From: Gonapodya prolifera JEL478
Lineage: Eukaryota; Monoblepharomycota; Monoblepharidomycetes; Monoblepharidales; Gonapodyaceae
Direction: 5' to 3'
Assembly (NCBI GenBank): GCA_001574975.1
Contig: KQ965791.1
Span: forward strand, 219,283 to 280,638
Length of the DNA stretch: 61,356 bases
Each line of letters begins with the position of its first letter. Within the stretch, counting starts at the first letter, position 1. The notes below the pieces were generated by a model, which was given only the letters and a program-made list of their open reading frames with translations, was not told where the DNA came from and searched no databases. Shown here piece after piece: positions 52,499 through 61,356 of this stretch. A program made the position numbers and the translations under genes.

Positions 52499-54773
52499 AT
52501 TCAGTCGATGGCTCCTCCTCCCGGCTGCGTTCATCATTCAAATGACCACCGGGAGTGTTTACGCATGTGAGCACGGTCGAGCGCCACTCAGCAGAAGTGG
52601 CGGTTGTCGAACTCATCATCACTGTATCATCCGCAGGGTCCGGCTACAACGTTGCCGTTGACACAGCGATAAGCGGTGATCCTGTCGCCGGACAGGCTCC
52701 AATTGCGTTCTACATCGCCATCGCATTCCTCGGCCCCTGCGCAGGTGGGTCTTTTCCTGAAGTAGCTCATACACCGTCCGTTTCGCTGACTATGCGTGAA
52801 CAAAGCCTTGTTCGGTCCATGGCTCGAACACGTCGGTCCCAGATCCGGGGCACTTGTCGGCGGTCTGTTGTATTTCGTGGCAAACATGACCGCCGCCTTG
52901 GCATGTCATTTCAGGGTTATTTGGCTCCTCTACGTCGGGTACGGAATGATTGGAGGGATGGGGTTGGGAATAACGTAAGTTGCCGCATGATTGCTGGTAT
53001 TGTGCCGCGGTTCTGACCTTGTTCCTCTTTAAGTTATATCTCCCCTGTCGGACCTTTACAAAAATGGTTCCCCGATTGGCGTGGCCTCGCTTCTGGATTC
53101 TCAATCGCAGGATTCGGCCTAGGTTCTCTCACTGCATCGTTTGCGCAGAATGTAAGTCGTCCACCAGAAACCTCATTTCCAGCGAGAAGTTTCAGAAAAA
53201 GTTATACCATGTTTTGTTTTCTTCTTTTCGCTTTAGTCCCTTCTCAGTACCTTTTCAGTCGAGCAAACCTTCATCATCCTCGGTACATGCTACTTCGGGG
53301 CAACCCTCCTCCTCGTATCCATTCTTCGAGTCCCCGCTTCAAACTACTCCGTCGGCGGTGTCACTTTCGATACCATTCGCGGGACGGAAAATTTGGTCAA
53401 GCGCCAAACACCAGGCGAATCCGGCATGGGTCCAGGCGGGGGCTCAATGCCCGCGCCGGCGCCGGCGCCCCAATATCCAATCTCCGTTCCTTTAGCGCCA
53501 AGATACGAAACTTTGAAGAGTTACCAATCGTCGACACTGTACCCGCACTCGCACTACAAAACGCTTGGCCCTACATCGACCCAAAATGGCGCGTCTGCGA
53601 GCTACCACAGCATTTCGAACGAACCGGCGTTGGTGGATGCACCGGCAAAGAACCCGTTGAAGCTGTTCTACGCTATTAATTTGGTTGATGCTTTGTCGTC
53701 GGTGAGTATCGTTTGTTTTCTGTCAGGCCACTGAGTTTTGATCGACCTGCCCGCCGCCCCACTTTTTATGGATTTTGGCGAACCGCAGTGGGAATTTGGG
53801 TTGATGTTCATCATGCTGTTTTCGAATATCTTGTTGGGACTCACCACGTTGTCCAAGCTGCAAGACATGGTGGGTGCGATGCGTTATATTTCTACGATTG
53901 TGCTTGCGCGTCTCACGAGAGTTCCGAACCAGGTCAAATTCCAGTTTGGCAGACCTCCCGCCCACGCGTCGCTCATCGTGAGTACCTTATCCACTTCCCA
54001 TTCCGCTACCGTCGTTCACGCGAGCCGGAAACACCAGAACGCCATCGCAGCAATCTGCTCCACATGCGGCCGCATTCTCATCCCTTCCATCTCCGACAAG
54101 ACGGGCCGCAAGGCCGTGTACATGTTCTCCCTCGCTTTACAAATCGCCATCTGCGTCCTGCTCCCGATCGCATTCGACATGGAGATGTACCCGGCGTTCC
54201 TCGCGTGTGTGTTTACCCTGCAGGTTGTATATGGGGCGGGGTTTGGAGCCATTCCGGCGTTTCTGTCGGATTTGTTTGGGAGTCGGAATGTGGGGCCGCT
54301 TCATGGGTGAGCAATCGATTGCTGACTGGCCCCACATGATAAGCGTTGCTGATGAATGCAACCTTGGCGATCCCCCGTGCAGCGTTATTTTATGTGCTTG
54401 GTCGATCGCTGGCTGTGTCGGCATCGCCTACAACAACATATTGAACGAAGAAGTCCTCGCACTAGGACGAGCCTCCCCGTTCATATACAACAAGAACTTG
54501 CACTGGATCCTTCCCGTGGACTGCGTCGGGCTTGCCGTCACACTGCTTATTCGATCCAACATTCGTGATCGCGTCATGCCACGTGAACGGGGTGAATTCG
54601 CCCGATTTCGGGTGAGAGCGAGGCAGCCTTGTTTCGTTTTGGCACTCAGCTGATGTCTTCGCGATCAGATTTTTGGCACGCTCATTATTTTCACAGTTTA
54701 TGGTGTTCGCATTGTCTCACAGGACCGCGAGAACAGGATGTGGACGCAATTTTTGGAGCAAAATGGCTACTGA
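52499..54773 (+). CDS. MFS transporter of the oxalate/formate antiporter type
   Basis: Ten recognised exons: 52499-52566, 52637-52744, 52806-52974, 53034-53151, 53237-53701, 53789-53869, 53945-53977, 54038-54306, 54383-54611 and 54669-54773; internal phases all close. It starts inside TM1 (SRWLLLPAAFIIQMTTGSVY then AWSGYNVAV), so a short 5' exon with the ATG is missing from my model. Family marks are the WFPDWRGLASGFSIAGFGLG motif, SDKTGRKAVYMFSLALQ after TM8, and VVYGAGFGAIPAFLSDLFGS followed by RNVGPLHG. About 12 membrane spans with a long cytosolic loop (Pro/Ala and Ser rich) in the middle. Such proteins carry small carboxylates across the plasma membrane. Exon seven is only 33 bases. The stop lies inside a 45-base tandem repeat. 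Confidence 0.85.
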
Positions 54774-54856
54774 CAAGCGGTTTTTTGGACTCAATCTTTG
54801 GAGCAAAAATGGTCACCGACGCGCGCTTTTTGGACTCAATTTTGGAGCAGCAAATC
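54747..54856. repeat. 45-base tandem repeat across the transporter stop codon
   Basis: Two full units (54747-54791 and 54792-54836) beginning CAATTTTTGGAGCAAAATGG and CAATCTTTGGAGCAAAAATGG-like and ending TTTTTTGGACT or CTTTTTGGACT, plus a partial third (CAATTTTGGAGCAGC). The first unit encodes the last residues (QFLEQNGY) and the TGA. Confidence 0.8.
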
Positions 54857-55002
54857 ACGACAAGCATTTTACATCTAGATTAGCAATAATAAGCTGTTTT
54901 GAAGACTCGGTAGCTTTCCCAACTATCATTACCGATCATGACCGTCCAGGCTAAATAGTTCTTTCCCAGTCCCAGCATTAACCCCCACGCCCCCCCGCCT
55001 CG

Positions 55003-56600
55003 ATGTTGCCACTGTCTCACAGCATGGCGTCACAGATGCGTGCTAGCGTTAGTGGGCTACCGCTGCCCGCTCACCCAGCTCGTCTCCCGTCCGAGCTTTT
55101 CCTGTCGATTTTCGCTCACCTCATTCCATCCACGCTCATCTTCGTGATCCCGCTCGTGTCGCGCCACTGGAGTCGCCTTGAAGATGCGGTGCTTTCTGGC
55201 GATATACATTCGCAAGATGTGACACTGGGACACGTGGGCCGTGACAAGGGGGCAACCAAGGAAACAGAAGATTGCCGGTCGAAGTTGAACTACAGTTCTC
55301 CGGTACACTCCTCCAAGTCTCTTAACGTCGAGAACGCTGCGACCGCGTTGCTTGGATTCTGGAACCACGCCTCTACCCGAGACTCAAACGCATCCGTGTC
55401 AACACCCCTCGGGACCTGGCGGACCCTTTTGGCAAGCGCTCTATCAGCTGCACGAGAGCTGCGATTGGTTTCGTGCGGCTGTATTCCTCCATCAATGCCT
55501 TCACGCACCCATCCGACCTCTGCTCAGCCGTGACCACACTCGCACCGTCCGCATTCAAATGCCCACGCGAGAGTGTCCCCACGTTTGTCCCCATACTCTC
55601 GTGCCTCGATTTTCAGTTGTCACGTCGACAGAGGCCGCCAACAAGGCCCGGGATGCACTTGTCCTCCACGAGCCCCGCGCCATCCGCGTGACCCATGAAC
55701 TGCTGCACATGTGGTACCACTCTTACTCTGGGACCTTTCCTCATCCCTCAGTGACAAACATCAACCTCCAAGTCTATGAGAGCGATGTTGTGCAATAACT
55801 ATCCATCCTACCCAGTATTGGCTCCCTCTTCCCACAAATACGCTCTCTGCGCGTGGAGATCCCTTCAACGGTCGAGTTCGCACGCCTCTTTCCCCACATC
55901 GACACTCGCCTTATACACTCAAGCACTCTGCCTCTCCCCGTCGTGCTACTGAACGTGACAACATTCACAGTGGTTGGAGGAATCGGAAAAACTTACCTGG
56001 AATCTTCGTCTCCCTCTCTGCGGTCTTCGCAGCCTTCCCATCCCTCCACACGCTCGGCGCTCTCGACTTTTTTGACACGTGTGGGCACTTCTTCCCCACT
56101 ACTTTTCCACGAGAGTCTCACTTCCACCGGCACTTGCAACGCTTGGAACACTTACAATGAATCTTGGCACGCCGAAATCCTTCTATGTCAACGTCGCCGA
56201 CGTACTTGCAGAATTCTCGCCCGAGCTCATACCCTCGTTCCTCACCACCCTACACGTCCTCTTCCCGAACTTGCACACATTGGAGCTCGTACTCGTGAGC
56301 GGCAGACGCGAGGCCGTCAGGACGTCGCATATCTTTACGCCCGCGACCGCATCCATCTGGGAGCGCGCCGTGTTTGAGGCGGGATTGCGGGGCGTGACGC
56401 TGGTGCGGTGGTTTGATGCTAATTCAGGGTTGTTCAGCGGTGGTGGTGCGGTGGGAGATGATCATGGAGTTGAAGAAAAGGCGTTGAGGGAAGTGATGGC
56501 GTTCCCGGCGGCGTTGAAGAGGGAGTGTAACAGGTTTGGCGTCAAAGTTAATGTGATTGAGGGACAATGCGGGGCTGATGGGTGGTTCAGTGCTCTATAA
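55003..56600 (+). pseudogene. F-box family gene with multiple frame breaks
   Basis: The first frame has ATG at 55003 and an F-box (ARLPSELFLSIFAHLIPSTL then IFVIPLVSRHWSRLEDAVL), ending at 55533. Family motifs continue in other frames: SVPTFVPILSCLDF (about 55580), TNINLQVYESDVV then TAA and SLFPQIRSLRVEIPSTVEFA (about 55830), VTTFTVVGGIGKT (about 55960), LHVLFPNLHTLELVLVSGRR (about 56250) and RGVTLVRWFDANSG to LKRECNRFGVKVNV (stop 56600). At least four frame changes plus one in-frame stop: a pseudogene of the 48784 family that keeps its whole length. Confidence 0.75.
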
Positions 56601-57040
56601 TTGGGATGTAGTTTCTGCGCCGTAATCGATCCTTGTCGTCGAGATAACGTGGACAGCGTTCACCTCCCCACTCTCTTTTATAATTCTTGCGCGTGTAGTG
56701 TAAATGTGCTAGTATGGCTGCGTATGTGTCTATGTCTGGCAAATGTTCCAAGACTCGCGTTCTTCTGAACCACAAGTGACAATGCCCAATATCTTGTGAT
56801 AGAGAAGCACAATTGCTCGTGTCTTTGCCGTCTGCAGTCTGGAGCCATTGCGATCTCGGGGCTGTGTGGCACATAATAAAAAAGGCCACAGAACTTTTTT
56901 TTCTCATCTTAGCTAAACGTCATGTAGCTAAAATTTAGCTAAACGGTCTGAACAACTTTACATAAAAGCCTCGCTTGAGCGTACGTTAATAATCTTTCTT
57001 CTTTTTGTCAGACCTCAATCGAAATCAAAACCACGTCCAC
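56601..57040. other. Spacer with a doubtful small antisense frame
   Basis: A minus-strand frame 56907-56587 gives 106 residues starting MRKKSSVAFFIMC, without known motif. The region before 57041 is the upstream flank of the zinc-knuckle gene. Confidence 0.3.
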
Positions 57041-58084
57041 ATGTCACCCAACAAACGCGCCCCTGTTTCACCATCGGAACGAGGCCAGCAAGTCAATTCG
57101 GACGCGATCTCTACGGCAAGTTCCGCGGCGGACTCGGACTCGGACTACGAGCACATGTCGAGCTCGGTCTCGGATACTCGAAGGAACCAATCGTCGCCCC
57201 AAAGTCGGTATCTACCACGGTCTCAATTCCTTTCCGTCCTTTGACGCCTGTCTTTGCACCTCGCCGAAACCTCGTTTAGACCTGGACGTTGGGACAACGA
57301 CTCTCGCTCAACCTAACACCGCCCTTGAAATCTCAGGCTCCGCAAATCCAAGCACGTCGTCTGCTCGCAAGGTGAGCCTCGTTTTTCAGCATCGAGGAAA
57401 TCGACCATAACGCTCCATCTCATCTCCTGAACCATCCCTCTCCGCTCTGCGGGCCTGTAAATCAAACCACTCTCGTTCATCACCCGGCTTATCTCGCTTG
57501 CCGTGAACTCGGAACAGGGCAAAGCTCGCACGAATGCCGCCAGCGAAAACAACGACGGGAACATTCCTATCGTGCCCTCGGCGACATCATCACCCAAGGC
57601 TGCCGGCGGGACTGAGGACACTCGCAAGGGGTTAAAGAAGGGATACGAGCCGGCAGTTTCTCCGCCACCGAAGACTCCTCGCAAGTCACCGCCAACTGGC
57701 AAAGAAGTGGAATCAGCGCCAACGGCGACTGGCAAGGTGAGAAAGGACCAGTGTTCGATGAATGACAAACTCTCCTCTGATAAATGCAAATCGATTCCTG
57801 CCCAGGGCTCCCCGAAGACGCCAGTGCTCCAGAGCTCTTCGCAAGTCAACTTCGACAACATGCTCGACGCCTTCGGCCAGATGAGCATCTCGCGTTCGAC
57901 TTTCCGCAGGTCCGCAGTCGACGGTTCTCCCGTAGCCGTGGGTCCCGGGTTCAGTCCTGACGGCGACAAGTATAGATCCACCAAAGGCAACGTCTTCGAC
58001 ACCAGCGACGCTCCACCTCAGCCATGCTTCAACTGCGGGGGAAGGCACTGGCGCAAGGACTGTCCGTGGGGTCGTCGCTACTGA
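57041..58084 (+). CDS. Disordered protein with a C-terminal CCHC zinc knuckle
   Basis: ATG 57041 begins MSPNKRAPVSPSERGQQ, Ser/Asp-rich. A middle exon (about 57289-57361) reads LDVGTTTLAQPNTALEISGS then ANPSTSSARK up to a GTGAGC donor, and the last exon starts after GGAACAG with GKARTNAASENNDG, in phase. The junction between the first and middle exons is not settled because no donor gives the right phase. The C terminus has PCFNCGGRHWRKDCPWGRRY, a Cys-x2-Cys-x3-His-x4-Cys knuckle of the kind that binds single-stranded nucleic acid in RNA-processing factors and retroelement gag proteins. The body is rich in Ser, Pro and Lys. Host RNA-binding protein is more likely than gag because no capsid-like part is seen. 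Confidence 0.65.
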
Positions 58085-58639
58085 CAGTATGGGGTTGTGA
58101 AGTTTTTGGATCTTTGGAGTTGGTATCGGCCGAAGATGAAATCAGTTACAACAAGTAGCTTAGTGGGCGGAATCTTCAATAAACCTTGTCTCTGTTTTGT
58201 AAAAACTCCTGCCAATGTCGTATCACTCACCGGTGAGAGCTTGACTGTGTTCGTACAACGGACCGGATCGTGAACGACTCCACATCGATTCCCACATCGT
58301 ATCTGTGAAAGCAGCACTCGACTTGCAGGCGAATGGTGCGTCACTGAACTCGAAGTCGGTGATGGACGTCGAAAGAAGAAGGTATCCGGCTGAACCAATG
58401 CCGTTGAATTCTGCAATCAACTCGCAAAACGCAACACCGCAGCGAAACAGCAGTTTCGGTCGACAGCATTCAATCGAAGCGGCTGGAACGTGGATTGGAT
58501 CATACATAGACATGGTATCGACATCGACGACTGGGGTACGCTACATCCATTCGTTCTCTCGCTCGCGCTGGCAACCCACACCCGCGCTCTTTCCCTGTTC
58601 CATGCACCATCCGCGCTCGCCGCCGGTCATCACTCTCCC
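58085..58639. other. Spacer with no confident gene
   Basis: A frame on + at about 58305-58676 is open but has no motif and overlaps the F-box of the next locus in another frame. Possibly the old 5' end of that locus. Confidence 0.3.
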
Positions 58640-60178
58640 TCCTTCCCGCCCATCCCCGACCACACCTCCCGCCTGAACTCCTTCTAACCATACTCGCCCA
58701 CCTCTCTCCATCAACGCTCCTCAGAGTCATCCAACTCGTATCACAACAGTGGAAAGATCTCGCGCGGTCTGCTTTGACTGGGGCTGCAGTTGGCGTGAGC
58801 GGCACTGGTGGTGAGACACTCGTCCTACACTGTGGAAGTGGAAATTGCCCTCCGTGGCGACGGCCTTCCCCGCAACGCCAACCACAAACGCGCCCTGGGC
58901 CGGAAGGCGACAAGAGTGATAGCACACTCGGTTTACAAGAAGCTCAAGCTCCTCGACCCCACGGCACCTGCAGCTTCATGTGACTCTCCAGATGCCTCCC
59001 CTACCAAACAACCAACTCGCCTCCGTCGCCCCGCGGTAGGCCTATTACAAATGGAAATCTCCACCAGATGCTTTGACTATCCATTCGATCTGGGTGCTTC
59101 CATCGCTATACATGTTCGCAAGGCCTTCAAGTGCCAGCAGAACCACGCCGTGGACTTTGAGCCTGTGCTCACGAGACTCAGCCTCTTCGACATCGAGGGG
59201 ATAGAACAGGGCGTGGCTCGCGCCGCGCTCGTGTTGTCCCAACCACAAAGAGTCACGGTCACACGGACGCTCGTGCGGTCGTTAATTTCGGGGGTCCTTC
59301 CAACCATGGCGGGGAACGGGAGTGCTCACTTAATGGGAGCAAATGCAGTAGCTGGGCTAGTGGCGGAGAGTGTGAGTGTGTCGAGTGCGCTTGCCGCAGG
59401 ACACTCAGCTTCCAAAGTCAGACTCGTCATCAACTACAATCGTCTGGAGCACCCCAATGAACGCATCGTCTCTCACTTGAACGCAGTATTTCCCAACGTC
59501 CGCTCTATTGTTGTACAATGCAACTTCGGTGCTGGCTACCTCTCCAAGCTCTTTCCATCGGCCGCTGCCGGTCGATATACTATTGAGCCTCCTGAGCTGC
59601 CAGTTATCCTACCAAACGTGACATCATTCACCGTAACAATGGGTATCGGATCTGTGAACATGTTGGCCTTCCTCGCCCTCCTGTCGTCCATCTTCACCTC
59701 CTTCCCGTCGCTACATACACTTAGCGCTGACAATCTGTTTGACGATCTGTGGGCCGTTCTTCCCAACATGCTTTCGGACTGGGCTGACCATCCCACGTTC
59801 CCATCGCTCCGAACCCTCACGATGAACCTCAACACAAGGGGAGGTGCTGACGCGGGCATGAACGTCATGCCCAGCGCCTTGTCGCAGATCGTCTCATCAA
59901 GAAGCTGGTGTCCGCCTCAAAAGCCATGTTCCCGGGTCTGGAAACCCTGGAGTAAAAAGTCAACATCTTGGAATCCAACCATGGTTGGGCTGCGAGGAAG
60001 TCTGGAATGCTCACGCCCGCGATAGCGTCCCTGTGGGCCAGGGTGGTGAGTGATGCTGGAATAGCGAGGCTGGCTCTAGTGGGGTGGCTTGATGAGCGGT
60101 CTGGTTGGAGTGGTGGCGGCGAGGACCTGGTGCCCGTGTTGAACATAGCGAGTGAAGGGAAGAGCAGAACCAAAAAAA
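58640..60178 (+). pseudogene. F-box family gene with at least two frame breaks
   Basis: The F-box is in one frame (HLPPELLLTILAHLSPSTLL then RVIQLVSQQWKDLARSAL, about 58661-58780). Near 58815 the frame changes, and a long part follows (YTVEVEIALRGDG through HLNAVFPNVRSIVVQCNFGA, VTSFTVTMGIGSVNMLAFLA, SLRTLTMNLN) to about 59880. A further change leads to RKSGMLTPAIASLWARVVSD then LALVGWLDERSG, ending near an A tract at 60170-60182. It retains nearly the full length of the 48784-type protein but lacks the KREC-GVKV end. Either a young pseudogene or two indel errors; of the broken family copies this is the cleanest. Confidence 0.7.
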
Positions 60179-61192
60179 AAATGTGCAGTGACTATACTGT
60201 AATCAGTGTATTGAAATTTATTTCATACCCATCCGCTCAGTGGTGTATTCCCCTCTCAGTCAGCGCTGTCGCGCTTTGGCATCGCGACTCACTCCGCGCA
60301 TATCAATGCATAGTCTCGAATATTTACTATTTTCACGAATACAAAGCACGTAGTCATTCCCACATCGTCGTGTCTCACTCTGGAGACGAAAACAGGTAAA
60401 ATCAGGTCACCCACCAGGGCAACAGGGCAAAGGGATTGTCTGTTTAGACTTCGGCAGTCCAAGGCCGAGACCGCAGAGGGATCGAGTGTGTTAGATCGAA
60501 TAACACCTGCGCCACCTGTCAAAAATGACAAAGGGTGATCTTTGATCGATCGCGTGAACGAGATGGTGTGGAGTGCACTTGCGAATCGGGTTGTTGGCAG
60601 GAGATTGGTTGGGGCGATTTGCAAGGAGGTGACGGTTTTGGGGAATTGTGATCGAGCTGTCAAAAACGAAAAACGAACTCTGATTCACAACACGAAGAAA
60701 ATTATTTTTCCATACTCCCTTCTGAGCCTCAACATCAACTGGGAAGAGGAGGGTTTTTATTCACCACCAAACCCCACCCGTGCCACACTCCAGAATCACA
60801 CTCCCCCTAAAAACGCAAAAAAGGTCCTAGATAGCGATCGGCCGCCTGCCGCCCGCGATCGAGGCGCGACGCGGTAAAGCGACTCCGTACCCTCCGGCCC
60901 ACGACCTGCCACCTGCAATCCCCGTCCTGATTTGGGTCAGCGGAACTCAGGCAGCGTGGCGCCTACCCTTGTGGCAATTCACACGCTGCTCGGTCTGTGG
61001 CAGAGAGGGGAAGAAGACGGGCGGAGTGCCGTATGTCCAGATCTGGTAAAAGTGGTCTGTTTTGTCCGGGCCACTCTACGCTCGCACTGGCGGCCCAGTC
61101 ATGTCCCTGTCCCCTGGGTTTCTGTCAGACTCACAGACAAACCCCAATCCGGGTCTGCCTCGGCCTAACACGCGACCAGCAGAACACAGAGA
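60179..61192. other. About 1 kb without a confident gene
   Basis: Small frames only. The part before 61193 is GC-rich and should include the promoter of the gene starting at the right edge. Confidence 0.4.
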
Positions 61193-61356
61193 ATGGATTC
61201 CCTTCTCCCCTTGTACGCCGACGACACCGACCGCGTGCTGGCAGAGCTGTGGAGTGTGACGCCGCACACCGCCGGCGACTTCTACGTCGCTTGTTCCTCG
61301 CCCTCTGGCGCCAGCGCGCAGCAGGGACACGACGCGCGCAGGGGTGTGCTGTGGGC
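61193..61356 (+). CDS. 5' end of an unknown gene, cut by the window edge
   Basis: ATG 61193 gives MDSLLPLYADDTDRVLAELW then SVTPHTAGDFYVACSSPSGA, open to the last base (54 complete codons). Codon use looks coding (C/G-rich third positions). No domain can be named from so short a piece. Confidence 0.5.
   Translation, partial: MDSLLPLYADDTDRVLAELWSVTPHTAGDFYVACSSPSGASAQQGHDARRGVLW

Noticed and set aside
57041-58084. Calling the zinc-knuckle protein a retrotransposon gag
   Set aside because: No capsid-like region, protease or reverse transcriptase is nearby, and the gene has introns.
1-61356. tRNA, rRNA, telomere repeat or centromere signals
   Set aside because: None was recognised by eye; tRNAs could be missed without a covariance-model search such as tRNAscan-SE.

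Overview
The window looks like nuclear DNA of a filamentous or early-diverging fungus. Most genes contain short GT-AG introns of about 50 to 110 bases (a few reach about 240), genes lie on both strands, and the protein repertoire is fungal: F-box, MYND, ankyrin, BBE-type flavoenzyme, MFS carboxylate transporter, GH5 cellulase-like and kinase/Sel1 proteins, plus copia and hAT transposon relics. The many F-box, MYND and kinase-Sel1 fragments suggest a chytrid or monoblepharid lineage, but that placement is inference. Coordinates marked CDS span exons plus introns; exon boundaries are given where I could confirm that the reading phase closes across the splice sites.

Layout. 0-11 kb: a decayed reading frame at the left edge, a five-exon secreted GH5-like glycosidase (-), a frame-broken F-box/ankyrin gene (+) and a seven-exon ankyrin/coiled-coil protein (-). 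11-17.3 kb: an F-box relic, a four-helix membrane protein (-), then a transposon graveyard in which two hAT transposase relics (-) lie between copia-type gag and reverse-transcriptase fragments (+). 17.3-29.6 kb: a gene of unclear function divergent from a SnoaL-like gene, an intact F-box gene, a wrecked BBE-type oxidoreductase pseudogene, a 2.5 kb stretch without a convincing gene, then a BBE oxidase, a second SnoaL-like gene and a nitroreductase, all on + within 4.1 kb. 29.9-34.3 kb: a large ankyrin/disordered protein and a tiny mitochondrial-type membrane protein. 34.5-42.2 kb: mostly decaying members of F-box and MYND families, an unknown gene and a kinase-N-lobe/Sel1 mini-gene. 42.8-46 kb: a Ser/Thr kinase with a charged tail (-). 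46-51.4 kb: MYND relics, an intact F-box gene and two F-box relics. 52.5-54.8 kb: a ten-exon MFS transporter of the oxalate/formate antiporter type. 55-60.2 kb: two more frame-broken F-box genes around a zinc-knuckle protein. The last kilobase starts a new gene at the right edge.

Two themes stand out. First, a compact oxidative module (flavin oxidase, NTF2-fold enzyme, nitroreductase) has a second flavin oxidase gene, now dead and inverted, and a second SnoaL-like gene nearby, so the locus has been duplicated and partly lost. Second, ten F-box loci (two intact) and at least five MYND-family pieces (none clearly intact) show rapid gene birth and death. Because so many loci carry single-base frame breaks, sequencing or assembly error must be excluded before each is called a pseudogene.
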